Of a stretch of 64,000 bases of DNA, positions 47,437-58,363 are shown in pieces (position 1 is the first letter of the stretch; every line of letters begins with the position of its first letter). The notes below the pieces were generated by a model. It searched no databases, had not been told where the DNA came from, and was given only the letters and a program-made list of their open reading frames with translations. Source of the stretch: Combretum micranthum (taxonomy: Eukaryota > Streptophyta > Magnoliopsida > Myrtales > Combretaceae); NCBI GenBank assembly GCA_024138025.1, contig JAMXBD010002818.1, forward strand, positions 1-64,000. Direction: 5' to 3'. Position numbers and translations under genes: made by a program.

Positions 47437-48609
47437 AAGTCCGATTAGAGTTTATTTACATGATCTACATTAGAATTGGTGCTTAGTTGGTACATATGTT
47501 CATTTTAGGTCAAATTGGAACTTAATGGAGACATTAGAAGGAGCCAAAGAAGAATTATGGTCAAAAAATGAAAAGTCACGAGGCGTGATTTATGGGAAAT
47601 TGGAGAAAATAATAAATCGGTGGCTACCCAGCACAAAATCACGATCGTGATTGCTGATAAGGTGCTATACTTTTGCTCTTGAATTAAGAATCACGAGCGT
47701 GAATTGGATGAACCAAGCAGCATTGACAGAACCAGAATCTACCTAGAAGAATATCATGGTCATGATTTGAAGTAAAGGATCGAAATAATTCCTTAGGAGA
47801 AGGAGAATCATGAGCGTGATTTGAAAGTGCCAAAGAACTTTTATCAACTCAGTGGCTACCTAGGGAAGAATTACGACCGTGGCTAGTGCTTGGATGATTG
47901 AAATGTCATTGACGAATCAAGGTCACAGCTGTAATACTTGGAAAGGCACAAATACGAATTTCTAGTGATGGGACTCATAAACATTAGGGGAATGAAGTGC
48001 ATAACATGATCCTACGCCAAATCTTGATAAAATATGTTGAGAACTAGTTTATTGAGTAGATCTAAGTCACTAAGACAAATTACTCCTATCTATGGAGATA
48101 TTTTTAGGAAATTTGTTGCATGTTTTAAGAAATTTAAGGATAGCGAAAGAGTTTTAAGGCAATTCTAATTTGTCCATTCACTTAGGAGAGATTCTAGTGA
48201 ATGCAGCCAGGATTAGAATTGGCTTATTCTAAGAAGAAGGGCCATGAATTGAGAATTCCAACAGATAAATAATTCATAGGATGAAATGTTTTTAACTCAT
48301 GTTAATATGATGGAGTAAACCCATTGTATTATGTGATATTGTTTGTGTTAAAATTTTGTTGACTGTGTTACTTTGGTGTAATTCTAGAATTAATATAGTC
48401 TAGTTGTTAACTATGGGTTTAATTCATTTAGTTCCAATTATTCAATTGCTAGATAATAGGAAATTTAATTTAGTATTAGTGCTTGAAAACGTTCCCTGTT
48501 GAGACGATCCTATACTCTAATCTATGCTACTAAAACGACAGATACAGTTGCCTGTTAAAACTAAGTTTAAAAGTAGAATATTAGGTTTACAAACTATAAA
48601 AACTTGACA
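47437..48609 (+). repeat. Athila/Tat-type solo LTR inside LINE ORF1 (boundaries approximate)
   Basis: About 48400-48605 is the reverse complement of the U5-side end of the LTR at 50993-51200 (ctatgctactaaaac, gttgcctgttaaaac and agtagaatattag each have counterparts). LINE ORF1 resumes on both sides with only a few residues missing, so this is an insertion, but I found no clean 5-bp duplication and the left end may be off by tens of bases. The U3 part carries the palindrome array at 47575-47935. No coding content. Confidence 0.7.
47575..47935. repeat. Regular array of TCACG-NN-CGTGA palindromes
   Basis: Seven sites have centres at 47582, 47644.5, 47696.5, 47759.5, 47813.5, 47876.5 and 47928.5. 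The best is aatcacgatcgtgatt (47637-47652); others are variants such as tcatg-gt-catga and tcatg-ag-cgtga. Spacing alternates about 62/52/63/54/63/52 bp, i.e. a ~116-bp unit with two sites. Confidence 0.85.
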
Positions 48610-48932
48610 CCAATCTCCTTTCTTGAAAAGGAAATGGCACAAACAATTGGACCTGTAGCATTAGAGATCTCGATTTACTTTGGTTCATCATTGTTTAACT
48701 GGTCACCTTCCACTTCCATGGTTTCTTGCTCCATTTTGAGTGATAATACTCTAGCATATGCACCCAAGATCATTATTCTCACTACCTCCCTATAACCTCT
48801 TGTTGCCACCATTTTTCCACCCTCTATCCAAGAATTATCGATTTTTCTTGGTTTAGGATTGTCTAGAGCATTTTTTTTTTTTTTTATGTCTATGTTGTGT
48901 TTCATTTTCCTTGTCTTCGGATGTAGCTCCAA
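48610..48932 (-). pseudogene. LINE ORF1 N-terminus
   Basis: The minus strand ends, at the solo LTR, with ATGPIVCAISFSRKEIG, which resembles the I-x-F-x-x-E-E-I segment that precedes the DUF4283 P-W-R/K motif. The first legible residue of the other piece (47436) continues it. Upstream is an 85-codon open stretch (48675-48932, with SWIEGGKMVATRG) with a plausible ATG; a TAA separates it from the ISFS segment. It supports the LINE 5' end being near 48950. Confidence 0.6.
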
Positions 48933-48950
48933 AAGAGGTTTATTGAAAGC

Positions 48951-50992
48951 TCATCATTTTTAATTTTTTCTCATTAAACCTTTCTTTCTTATTTATATTT
49001 ATTTTTTAACATTTCTTTTTTTTTTTCTTTTTGTGACTCGACTAAACCTAGCAAGTTAGCAGGTCGAAGGGAATGACCCGCCACCAATCTGGCAACCTAC
49101 TGGGTCTTTGACGGGTCATGACTCATATAATTAGGTGAGGATAAGAGGCCATGCTCGTTGGTGCTGGGCTACGCCAATGCTGACCCAACCTGTGTTGATG
49201 TCTAAAACTAGCCCTACATCAAAATCTAAAGGTAAAAACTCCAACAGTAAAATAAAATGTTTTAGATTGTAACAAAGTAAATAACAAAGGAAAATAAGGA
49301 AAGAAAAAAGGAAAAAATTGTCATTAAACATAAAATACCAAGAACATATAATTAATTAAGTGACATTTTAGTAAAAACAATAAAATTTTCCCAAAACTAT
49401 AATTATAAATCCAGACAAGTATCATATTTGGTACATGAATTTAGAGTTAACTATCTTAAATTTAAATGTCTTGATTTGAGATTTAGATATTGTTCTTTTT
49501 TTCTCAATTTACTATATGAACATTATGTAATTTTCTAATTAACTATCTAAATAGAGTAACTCTAATTATTATAATAGACCTCAAAACCTTTATAACAATA
49601 AATTGACACTTTTAAACTTTAGATAATGAATTATTAAAATGAGTAATGTTTAGGTAGCATATTTGCCGTTTACATTTCTTAATTAATCTAACAAGTTAGC
49701 CTCTAACTTTCTTAAATATAACATCCTAGGTTAATAATTATGACCTAGGTTTTTAATGAAAATTTTAAATTAAGTAATTAATCTTTTCTAAGCCCTAAAA
49801 ATGATAAAATCGCAAAAGCCTAAACCTTATTTTATAAAAAACAAGACTTTAAAGTGCAAAAAACAATTGAAAAATATTGAACCATTTCAACCTACAGATG
49901 TCGAGCTTCTTCATAATCTAATTAACCATTTTAAGGATGCAATCAAGTATTGTTAAACTTTAGTAGACTTGTTTACTTATTCACCCATACGGTGCACCAC
50001 CTTGTCTTTTTGGTGTTTGTTTAGTTTACCAACTTTCTATCTGTTTGAAATTGTTTGTATATGGATATTTATGAAAAAATAAATAAATGGAAGAAGAAAT
50101 AGAGATTTAATTATTCATATATAAATTAGATATAAATACAAATCAAATACAAATACAAATATAGATTAAATAAAATAGATAATCTAAATAGACCCTTAAT
50201 ACATAGGTTATGAATTGGGTAGGCAAAATAACAATTTCATATCCCCTTTAGTCAGCGAAACAAACAAATAGTGAGTGACCTTTTAAATAATATGTAAATT
50301 TATTATAAGATTTACTCATTTTGAGTAAAAGCACCTCTTTCTAGTCTACAAACACTTTTAAAACTTTTTACTATATTGTTAATGTGGTTTGGAGGTATGA
50401 ATTTGTTAATCAATTTGTCTAGACTTAGTTAGATCCTAGGAGATTGTTGTGAATTGGTCTCCAAATTAAGTGTAAGACGTATAAATTTAAGAATAATGTC
50501 TCGATGTTTCTTTATCTTAGAAATTAAGAACAATGTCTCAAGATTCTAAGAGACCATTTATCTTAGCCCTTAGATTAACCAAGCCTACATGAGGACAAGA
50601 TCCCACAAAAAGAAAAACAAAAAAAAAATTCCAAATACCAACTTGAAGGGTACACGAGACCTAGAAAGATTTCTTCGCACAATAGGTCTTTCACATGGTC
50701 GTATACATCATTAAATTTGTGATTTGAGTTCAATTTTTGTTTTGCACAGAGATGAAACATAAGAGGAAACACAATCTGGTGTTTAAATTGTGTTTGAAAT
50801 AGAAAGTAGAACATGAGTGTAGCACGAGCTCATGTTTGAGTTGCGTTTTCCTAAAAAGTTAAAAGAAGCCTATGGTACAAGTTCAAACACGAATCCGTGT
50901 TTGAGTTATGTTAAGCATATCCATGAAGATATATTACAAGATTTGGTTAAGCACAATTTTTTATCATTGTTATGTTAATACCCATGTTGAGT
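48951..50992. other. Unassigned AT-rich stretch
   Basis: I recognise no gene, LTR or LINE domain here. There are pyrimidine runs (near 49010-49040), a short region rich in gacccg/cgggtc motifs (49060-49130) that could be an old small repeat, and a short aaatac-type repeat (50130-50165). Open stretches at 49131-49331 and 50575-50814 have no family signature. The right 100 bases may be flank of the LTR at 50993. It is the least repetitive-looking part of the window. Confidence 0.6.
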
Positions 50993-52657
50993 TGTTTATC
51001 GAGTTTTATGATTTATAAATCTAATATTCTACTCCTGAACTCGGTTTTAATAGGCAAGTGCACCTATCATTTTAGTAGCATAGATTAGAGTAGAGGGTCA
51101 TATCCACAGGGAAAATTTTCAAGCACTAGTACTACTTTAATCTTCCTATTATCTGGCAGATCGATTAAGAGAATATATTGGATGAAAGTTAAGCAATCTA
51201 AAATTAAGAATTGCACTAAGTTATATTAATAACACAACATACAAAGACAAAACACAACAAATATAATCAGATTCATTCATTTCCTTAACATGAATTCACA
51301 CATATGTTTCTGTAATGATTACAATCTACGAGAATCGATTAAGTAAGTGAATGTTCTTCTCAGAAACATTCATATCTAACAAAAAGTGTGTCCATCGAAA
51401 TCTCTTCCTGATTAACAACAACCTTAATGTTGCATTAAGATTAAGTTATTTTTGAATTCTCCAAACAAATGCAAAAAGTCTCACCGTGATATCTCTATCA
51501 CTATGAGTGACTCGCCTAGTAAACAAGATCTATTCAATGGAATCATCTCTCGATGTCTTCCATTGAAATCTAGCTAAAAAGGTGTTGCGCCTTCACTACT
51601 TCTTGAGATTATTAATTCTATTTACTAGAACTAGATAATTATTAGATGAATTGAACTTTAATGATCAAACTTAAGTTAATCATGTGAATAAATCCTATTC
51701 TTTACTCATACATAATGATAGAACAATAAATAAACAATAACAGAAAGAATAAACACAATAGAAGAGAAGAGAGAGTAGAGAAAAAACAAAACCTGTTTTA
51801 CTGAATTTGAATGAAGATTTGGAGTCTTGTACACATATGGACGACATGAATCTTTTGACTTTTTCAATTTCTTTAGGAAAAATTACAACTTTCAAACAAA
51901 TATAAGACCACCAACACATGCTATGAACAGATACAATCACTACGAACTAACCCTCTCCCTCATTGTAGGAGGGAGAGGTTCTATAAAATGTCAAGGTCCT
52001 ACAATTACAATGAAAAGATGAGAGGGTGTGATAATGTCTCTCCTTCATGCTGGAATGGGTGCGTGTATTTTATAATGATAGACATGAGTTATATATGACT
52101 ATTAATGGCTATTTAAGTATAATTTAGGGATTTAACTATCTTTTTATTAAAGAATTGATACTTAAATTAGTAATATTTTCAATTAAGGTAACTTTTAATT
52201 AAAAAAACATATTTTGGAGCAAATTGGAGCAACTTGGATGCAAATCATGGACGAGATAGAAATACAACAATGGCCACAACAAGAACCATAGGACTATAGT
52301 CACCTGTGAATAAGAATAAATGAGGATCAGACACAATTCGGTGCTTTGGTCGCCTGTGATTGAGGATTTTAGGAGATTAGAAGAAATCACAGAGCTTTAG
52401 TCACCCGTGATTAGAAGAAAGGAAGAAGAAATTTAAACACAGCAAGAATCCAGCCCCATGCTCGCCTGTGAAATGGAGAAAAATGAGAAATAGTAAGAAT
52501 CACGGTCTCTTGGTCGCCCGTGATCTGTCTGGTTACTTGAGGAAATTTGCTCACAATTTACATCACTCCTCTTTGGTCGCCCGTGATATATTATTTGCTA
52601 TTCGACACTTTTGGTACCTTTTCATTTAAGTGTTGTATCAATCGGATAAAAGATACA
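50993..52657 (-). repeat. Athila/Tat-type 3' LTR, minus orientation (1665 bp)
   Basis: The minus strand begins TGTATCTTTTATCC (52657) right after a purine tract and ends AAACA (50993). The U5 side (51050-51130, aagtgcacctatcat and gtcatatccacaggga) has the general Athila/Tat pattern and matches the solo LTR at 48490-48605 in reverse. The U3 side carries palindromes like those at 47575. Because a polypurine-like tract follows at 52658, this is the 3' LTR of a minus-strand element whose interior is gone. Confidence 0.75.
52300..52587. repeat. Palindrome array TC(A/G)C-C(C/T)-GTGA
   Basis: Six sites (for example gtcacctgtgaa, gtcgcccgtgat) are centred near 52304.5, 52354.5, 52405.5, 52466.5, 52518.5 and 52581.5; spacings are about 50, 51, 61, 52 and 63 bp. 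It is related in form and spacing to the array at 47575-47935. Confidence 0.82.
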
Positions 52658-52672
52658 AATTTCCCCAAGTGT
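52658..52672 (-). promoter_or_regulatory. Residual polypurine tract
   Basis: The minus strand reads ACACTTGGGGAAATT next to the LTR start at 52657. Only about 13 further bases of this element remain before Tekay LTR sequence begins near 52686. Confidence 0.65.
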
Positions 52673-52685
52673 TGTACTGTTAAAT

Positions 52686-54755
52686 AATTCCTTTTTAGTT
52701 TTGTTGGAAAATTTTCTTAAATTATTATACATGAGGGTTCCCTTCTTTTAACTTCATTTATTAACCTTTGAGAATATTTAAAAATTTCTAAAAATAATTT
52801 TAGTCTTTTTAAGATTCCTACAGCTCCATTCTAGTAGTTGAAAAATGTAGTTTTTCTAAATATTTCTTGGTAGTGATTAAAGTTTCTTAAAGTAGTTATG
52901 TTTATGTGTTCTAAAGTTTTCCTAAAGTTAGTTTCACTTTAAATAATATTAATGATCTTCTAAATCATTTACTAATTTTACTTCCTAAGTACGGCTTATC
53001 TTTGAAAAGGTTATTCTTTGATAATTTTATAAAACTTGTCTAAACTTTAGTATTTTAGAGTGTTGGTGGAAAACTTCGATAAATGAGTTTAAGAAAACCT
53101 TTGTTAAACAAAGAATTAGTAATATTAAGTTTTAAAGAAACTTTTCTTATTTCATTGGCTTGAAAAGAGAGTACGTAAAAATTCTACTTTATGAAATCCC
53201 ATGTAGTATTATTAAAAACTTGTGATGAACATATCTAAATTTTAGAAAAAGGTTTGTTAAGATGAAACTTTAAGTTCTTATGGAAAACTCATTTCCTAGA
53301 TCACAAAGATTTATTTTTTAAGAGAGTTCCTATCTTTCTTTATTTAAGAAAACTCATCTTATTTTTGTTGAGACAATATCAACATATTCATGCATGAATA
53401 TGTAGATATGAGAAATATGACAATGTTAAATAATAAGAGAAGAAATATATAAGAATAAATAAGAGCATAATATTAAGGTCAAGTGTTGGGAACCTTAACT
53501 TCATCAAGGTATCCCGGGACTAAGAATAAACTATTCCTAAAAAGAAAAAGAAAATTATTTTGACTTGATGAGGATAAGTCTAAGACTAGAAAGACTAGTC
53601 TTAAAATAACATGAAAAAAGTAAACAAATTGCAAAGCATGAAAATAAATAAATAACAAGTGAGCTTATATGCTATAAAGGATATATATAGATACATAAAA
53701 ATATTTAGTTAGATATAAATAAGAAGTTAACATAATAACAACAATAATAATAACATAATGGAAAATATAAACATGAACATATTGTTACTTCTTTAACTCT
53801 CATGAGTCTATGAAATATACATTAAATTCATGTTAAGTTAGATGAATATGATGAGTGTAGGTAAGGAGTTTTACCTAAGGTTATGTGTATGTTGAAGAGG
53901 AAAATAAATGGTTATAGTAATATGTGGGAAATGGTTTTGTGGAGAGAAGAGAGAATTTTGGACAGATTTTGAGAGAGGAGTTCGTGGAGTGATTTTGGTA
54001 TAGTTTTGATATGAAAATAAGTTGTGTGAAAGAATGAGGTATTTATAGAATTTTGGAATGAAACTTAGATGTAATTAAATAAAATGAAATTGAAATAAAA
54101 TGGGGATGGAAATGACAAGGGAGGCTATCATTCATGCTTAGAAAAGAGGGAAAAATTGATTTATCTTATTGTTTTGTAATAAAAAGAAGTAATGTGTAAA
54201 GTGTGATGTGATTAAAATTATATAGGGAAGGTAAATTGTAAGGTATCGATATGGTAGTATGTAACAATTGGTTTAAAAAAAAGTAGAGATAAATGAATAG
54301 TGATGAATAGTATAAAAGTACTATAAATAGTATATTAGATGATTAAAATACCGATAGTAAAGAAAATACGCGTAAACAGCTTATATCTGATATTTTTAGT
54401 TACTGAAAAATTCTAAAACTGATATTTTTGAAATCCTTATATTCTTACGAGTCTAATGGTATTGTCGGAATATTTTCACTATCCGATGTACCGGGGCATG
54501 TTTTTCGAAAATTGATCTCGTTCGAATCCAAAGGACACTAGAAATTTCGCGAATCCGATATTTTTAAGCTTTTTTGTATTATTACGAACCATCATCCACA
54601 ATTATCTCAATTTCATTATTTAGGGTTTAAGAACACGGGATTGCTGAATCTAAATTCGCTAGACTAAACACAAAACCCGGTTAACTTCAGGGTTCCGATT
54701 TGACTTCCAGTTCTTAGGGTTTACTATATTTACCAAAAAAATCTCGGGGCTTACA
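52686..54755 (-). repeat. 3' LTR of element 2, truncated
   Basis: It ends ggggcttaca at 54755 and aligns with the LTR at 61181 from 62821 onward. It therefore lacks the first ~1640 bases in plus coordinates (the R/U5 side). A TATA-like box is at 54040-54047 and a G-rich zone near 54100-54125. Confidence 0.9.
54040..54047 (-). promoter_or_regulatory. Putative TATA box in element 2 3' LTR
   Basis: The minus strand reads TATAAATA, at the same relative place as 8031-8038 in element 1. Confidence 0.55.
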
Positions 54756-54772
54756 ACCTATCCCCCTTAAAG
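54756..54772 (-). promoter_or_regulatory. Polypurine tract of element 2
   Basis: The minus strand reads CTTTAAGGGGGATAGGT directly before the TGTAAGCC start of the 3' LTR. It begins only about a dozen bases after the pol stop codon (54785-54787). Confidence 0.93.
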
Positions 54773-54784
54773 AAAGTTTTGTCC

Positions 54785-56420
54785 TCAAAACTTGACTACC
54801 GTACCTAATTCTTTGAATAGATTCGAGTGTATGCGTCGAATCTCACCCTCAGCCTCCCAAGTTGCCTCGTCATAGGTGTGATTTCTCCAAAGAACTTTGA
54901 CATATTTGATCTTCTTATTCTGTAACTTTTGGAATTTTCAATTCAAAATTTGCATCGGGTATTCCTTGTAAGTAAGGTTCTCTTTTAGCAACACTGGCTC
55001 TAATTCCACTACTCGATCTGGATCGACTACATGTTTACGCAAGATGGACACATGAAACATGTTGTGTACTCCTGATAGGTTTGGCGGTAAGGCTAGGTGA
55101 TAAGCTAAATCTCCAACTCGTTCAAGTACTTCGAAAGGTCCGATGAATCGTGGGCTCAACTTTTCTTGTGAGCGTACTTGATATATACTCTTGATTGGAT
55201 TTATCTTTAAATACACATGGTCTCCCACCTAAAATTCTAGAACTCAATTTTTCTGATATGTCTAGCTTTTCTGTATATCTTGGGCCTCTTTTATCCTTTG
55301 TCGGATTATTCTTACTTTGTCTACTGCATCTTGCACCAAATCTTGTCTAAACAGAGGTAACCTACAGCGTCATCTGTACAAAGCTTCATATGGTGGCATT
55401 GGTATGGTAGAGTGGTAGCTATTGTTATAGGCAAACTCTATTAGCGGCATATGAGCATCCCAGCTTCCTTTAAATTCCATGACACAAGCACGCAACATGT
55501 CCTCAAAGGTTTGGATTGTCCGTTCCCATTATCCATCGGTTTAGGGATGATAAGCCGTGCTAAAATGTAACTTTGTCCCCATACACTTTTGTAAACTTGT
55601 CCAAAACTTAGACACAAATCTAGAGTCTCGATCTGACACAATCTCGGTGGGTACTCCATGAAAACATACTATTTCATTCATGTATAGCTTGGCTAGCTTG
55701 TCCATCGAGTACGTCATGTTGATTGGTATGAAGTGAGCTGATTTGGTCAAACGATCTACCACGACCTATATGGCATCATATCCTACCGATATTCTTGGTA
55801 ATCTACATACAAAATCCATCGAGATTTGTTCCCACTTCCACTTGAGTATCGGCAAAGGCTTTAGCAACCCTCCTGGTCTTTGATGCTCCACCTTTACCTA
55901 TTGACAAGTTGGACACTTCATCACATAATCAGTTACATCCCATTTCATCCCATTCCACCAAAAGTCGCTCTTAAGATCTTGATACATTTTAGTCCCTCCT
56001 GGGTGTACTATGTATCCCGAGCTATGAGCTTCACTCATAATTTCCTTTCTCATCTCCTCATCATCCAGCACACATAATCTCCCTTTCATTCTCACCATAT
56101 CATCCTCATCTATGGTGAAGTCAGTATACTTCTCTGCTTGTACTTCCCGTTTGATCCTTTGTATGACTTTATCATACCGTTGAGCTTTTTTAATATGTTC
56201 CACGAGGGTTGATTCCATCACCAAGTTAGATATTTCTACCTCCACATCCCATCCCATGAACTTGATACTCAACTTTTCGAATTCTCTTATCAATTCTTTT
56301 TTGTCAGTTAACAGAGCGGCAACTTCCTCATAATTCTTTCGGCTTAAGGCATCGGCGACGGCATTGACCTTACCCGGACAATAATTAATTCCAAGATCAT
56401 AGTCCTTTATGAGTTCCAAC
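54785..56420 (-). pseudogene. Integrase with C-terminal chromodomain, element 2 pol
   Basis: The H2C2 region is intact ([20 protein letters not shown] then MKCPTCQ, about 55898-56010). The core shows WMVVDRLTK-type sequence (near 55740) and [20 protein letters not shown] (near 55600), both with core aspartates; the frame is lost around 55350-55540, so the catalytic Glu region is broken. The GPY/F module follows (FIGPFEVLERVGDLAYHLAL, about 55090-55170; FHVSILRKHV). A single in-frame TGA (54938-54940) then separates it from the chromodomain (KYVKVLWRNHTYDEATWE, 54850-54910), which ends TVVKF before TGA at 54785-54787. The chromodomain would direct integration to particular chromatin. Confidence 0.92.
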
Positions 56421-57838
56421 CATCTTCGTTGTCACCTATTCAACTCCTTTTGAGTGAATAGGTACTTGAGGTTCTTGTGATCTATAAATATTTCGCATCT
56501 CTGTCCATACAAGTGATGCCTTCATATCTTGAGTGCGAAAACAACAGTAGCTAGCTCCAAGTCATGCATCAGATAATTTTATTCGTGTGGTCTCAATTGT
56601 CGCGAAGCATAAGAGATCACTTTTCCTTCTTGCATTAGCACACATCCAAGACCATTTCTTGATGCATCGCTATGCATCGTTTGTGGCTTCTCAGGGTTTG
56701 GCAAAACAAGTATCGGTACGGATACAAGCTTTTGCTTGAGCTCTTAGAAACTCCTTTCTCTTTTATCGGTCCAGATGAACTTCTCATTCTTTTGAGTAAG
56801 TTGTGTCAAGGGCTTCGCTATGGTCAAGAAATTCTTTACAATCATTTGATAATAGCCAGCTAGACCAAGAAAGCTTCTTACTTCAGTCACCATCTTCGGT
56901 TGTTTCCACTTCGTCACTACTTTAATCTTTTCAAGGTCAATCGATATGCCATCTCCCGAAACATGTCTTAAAAAGGATATCTTATCCAACCAAAAGTTGC
57001 ACTTTGACAATTTGGCATACAACTTATGTTCTCTTAACGTCTGAAGCGCCATACAAAGGTGTTCTTCATGTTGTTCCTCTATAGTCGAGTAGACCAAAAT
57101 GTCATCGATAAAAACTATAACGCACTTATCCAACAAAGGCTTATAGATTTGATTCATCATATCTATGAAAGCGACAAGTGCATTTTCCAAACCAAAAGAC
57201 ATTACCAAGAACTCGTAATGTCCATAACGAGTCTGAAAAGCAGTCTTTGGTACATCCTTCGACTTTACTCCTAACTGATGGTATCTGGACCTCAGGTTGA
57301 TATGAGAAAACACACTTGCTCGTTGCAATTGATCAAAGAGGTCATCAATCCGTGGTAATGGGTACTTATTGTTGATTGTAACCTTGTTCAACTCTCGGTA
57401 GTCAATATATAACCTCATAGACGCATCCTTTTTCTTAGCGAACAGAACTGGTGCTCCCCATGGCAATACACTCGGGTGAATAAGCCCTTGATCCAAAAGC
57501 TCTTGTAATTGCTTCTTAAATTCCTTCAACTCTACCGGTGCCACGCAGTATGGAGCTTTCGATATTGGCTCGGTATTTAGCATCAAGCTAATCTCAAAAT
57601 TGATCTCCCTCTTTGGTGGCAATCCGGGTAATTCTTTAGGAAAAACATCAAGAAATTCATTTACTATAGGTATATCATCCATTCTTGGTCCTTTGCTTTC
57701 TTCTTCTATGGCATTGATTTGTTGGTCAATCTCCCCCTCCTCCGTCACTAACTTGAGCGAACTTAATCCTTGCCTTCTTATCATAGCGGATTCTCCTTTG
57801 AACTCAATATCTTTCCCACTCATATCCTTAAAGTTCAC
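56421..57838 (-). pseudogene. Reverse transcriptase and RNase H, element 2 pol
   Basis: A 364-codon open stretch (56744-57838) covers a protease-RT linker, then RT with [54 protein letters not shown] and the catalytic [12 protein letters not shown]. It runs into the connection motif FLGLAGYY. Some residues differ from element 1 (for example ARS for VRS types and QMIVKNF for RKFVKNF). From 56744 down the frame is lost but RNase H is legible in pieces ([15 protein letters not shown]...[15 protein letters not shown]) up to the INT-side frame starting [20 protein letters not shown] at 56419. RT is the best-preserved part of the element. Confidence 0.92.
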
Positions 57839-57847
57839 CTTCTTCTC

Positions 57848-58162
57848 TCAACAATCTACCGTGGCTTTAACATGGGTCAACCAACTCATGCTAAGAATCA
57901 CTTCATACTTGTTCATCTCCAACACAATCAAGTCACTTGTCATATGGTGTCCTTGGATCTCTAAGGAACATTCCTTTAACATCTCTTGGGTGGTTACAAC
58001 ACTACTCGTGGGTGTCTTTATCTTGAAGCTGGTAGTGGTAGTGACTATAAGTAAACCGGTATTTTTGACAAGGTTGGGGGTGATAGACGAATGGGTGGCT
58101 CCGGTATCAAACAAGGTATAAGCAGTCTCACTAGCTACCCATATATTTCCTACATTGAACAC
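57848..58162 (-). pseudogene. Aspartic protease, element 2
   Basis: The open stretch carries the retropepsin active site AYTLFDTGATHSSITP (with the catalytic D-T-G) near 58100-58130. A flap/core region follows with CSLEIQGHHM and the terminal VILSMSWL, where chromoviral proteases usually read ILGMDWL; it ends HVKATVDC. Stop and frame changes on both sides detach it from gag (58364) and RT (57838). Confidence 0.9.
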
Positions 58163-58363
58163 GCACTAGTCACTAACCATACTACACTTATCTAAACTAT
58201 TCTAAAGCTTTAGGCTAAAGAGATGTAGGGATTCTATTATTACGGATTCGACATCATAAAAAATGCTATAGATAAACAAAACAATAGCTTAAGGTTAGGG
58301 CTAACTTACAACGAGTCAATGATCATAGCCTTCGTCTCCCTCCAAGGTAGTAAACTCACATCC

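Larger units (their letters stand above)
34214..48950 (-). mobile_element. L1-like non-LTR retrotransposon (LINE), degenerate and split by three solo LTRs
   Basis: Minus-strand pieces occur in the order of a plant L1: ORF1 N-terminus (48610-48932), ORF1 DUF4283 and zinc knuckle (46537-47436), endonuclease (about 45170-45641), RT (43647-45170), late RT (39328-40020), zinc-finger-type region (35240-35484) and RNase H (34380-34990). Solo LTRs at 35485-39327, 40021-43646 and ~47437-48609 separate them. Subtracting these leaves about 6 kb, the usual L1 size. Frame breaks and stops are numerous. The 3' end and poly-A tail are not clear; 34214-34380 is unassigned. The 5' end is placed near 48950, where recognisable ORF1 stops. 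Confidence 0.85.

Noticed and set aside
47575..47935. CRISPR-like spaced palindromes
   Set aside because: The repeats are only ~12-16 bp and variable, the setting is a plant LTR and no cas genes exist. Regular spacing is better explained as an LTR array.
49060..49130. Cluster of gacccg/cgggtc motifs that could be a SINE or MITE
   Set aside because: No terminal inverted repeats, target duplication or pol III boxes could be identified, so it is mentioned only as unassigned.
57600..58121. 173-codon plus-strand open frame
   Set aside because: It is antisense to the protease-RT part of element 2, which has clear domain motifs on the minus strand; the plus-strand translation has no motif.
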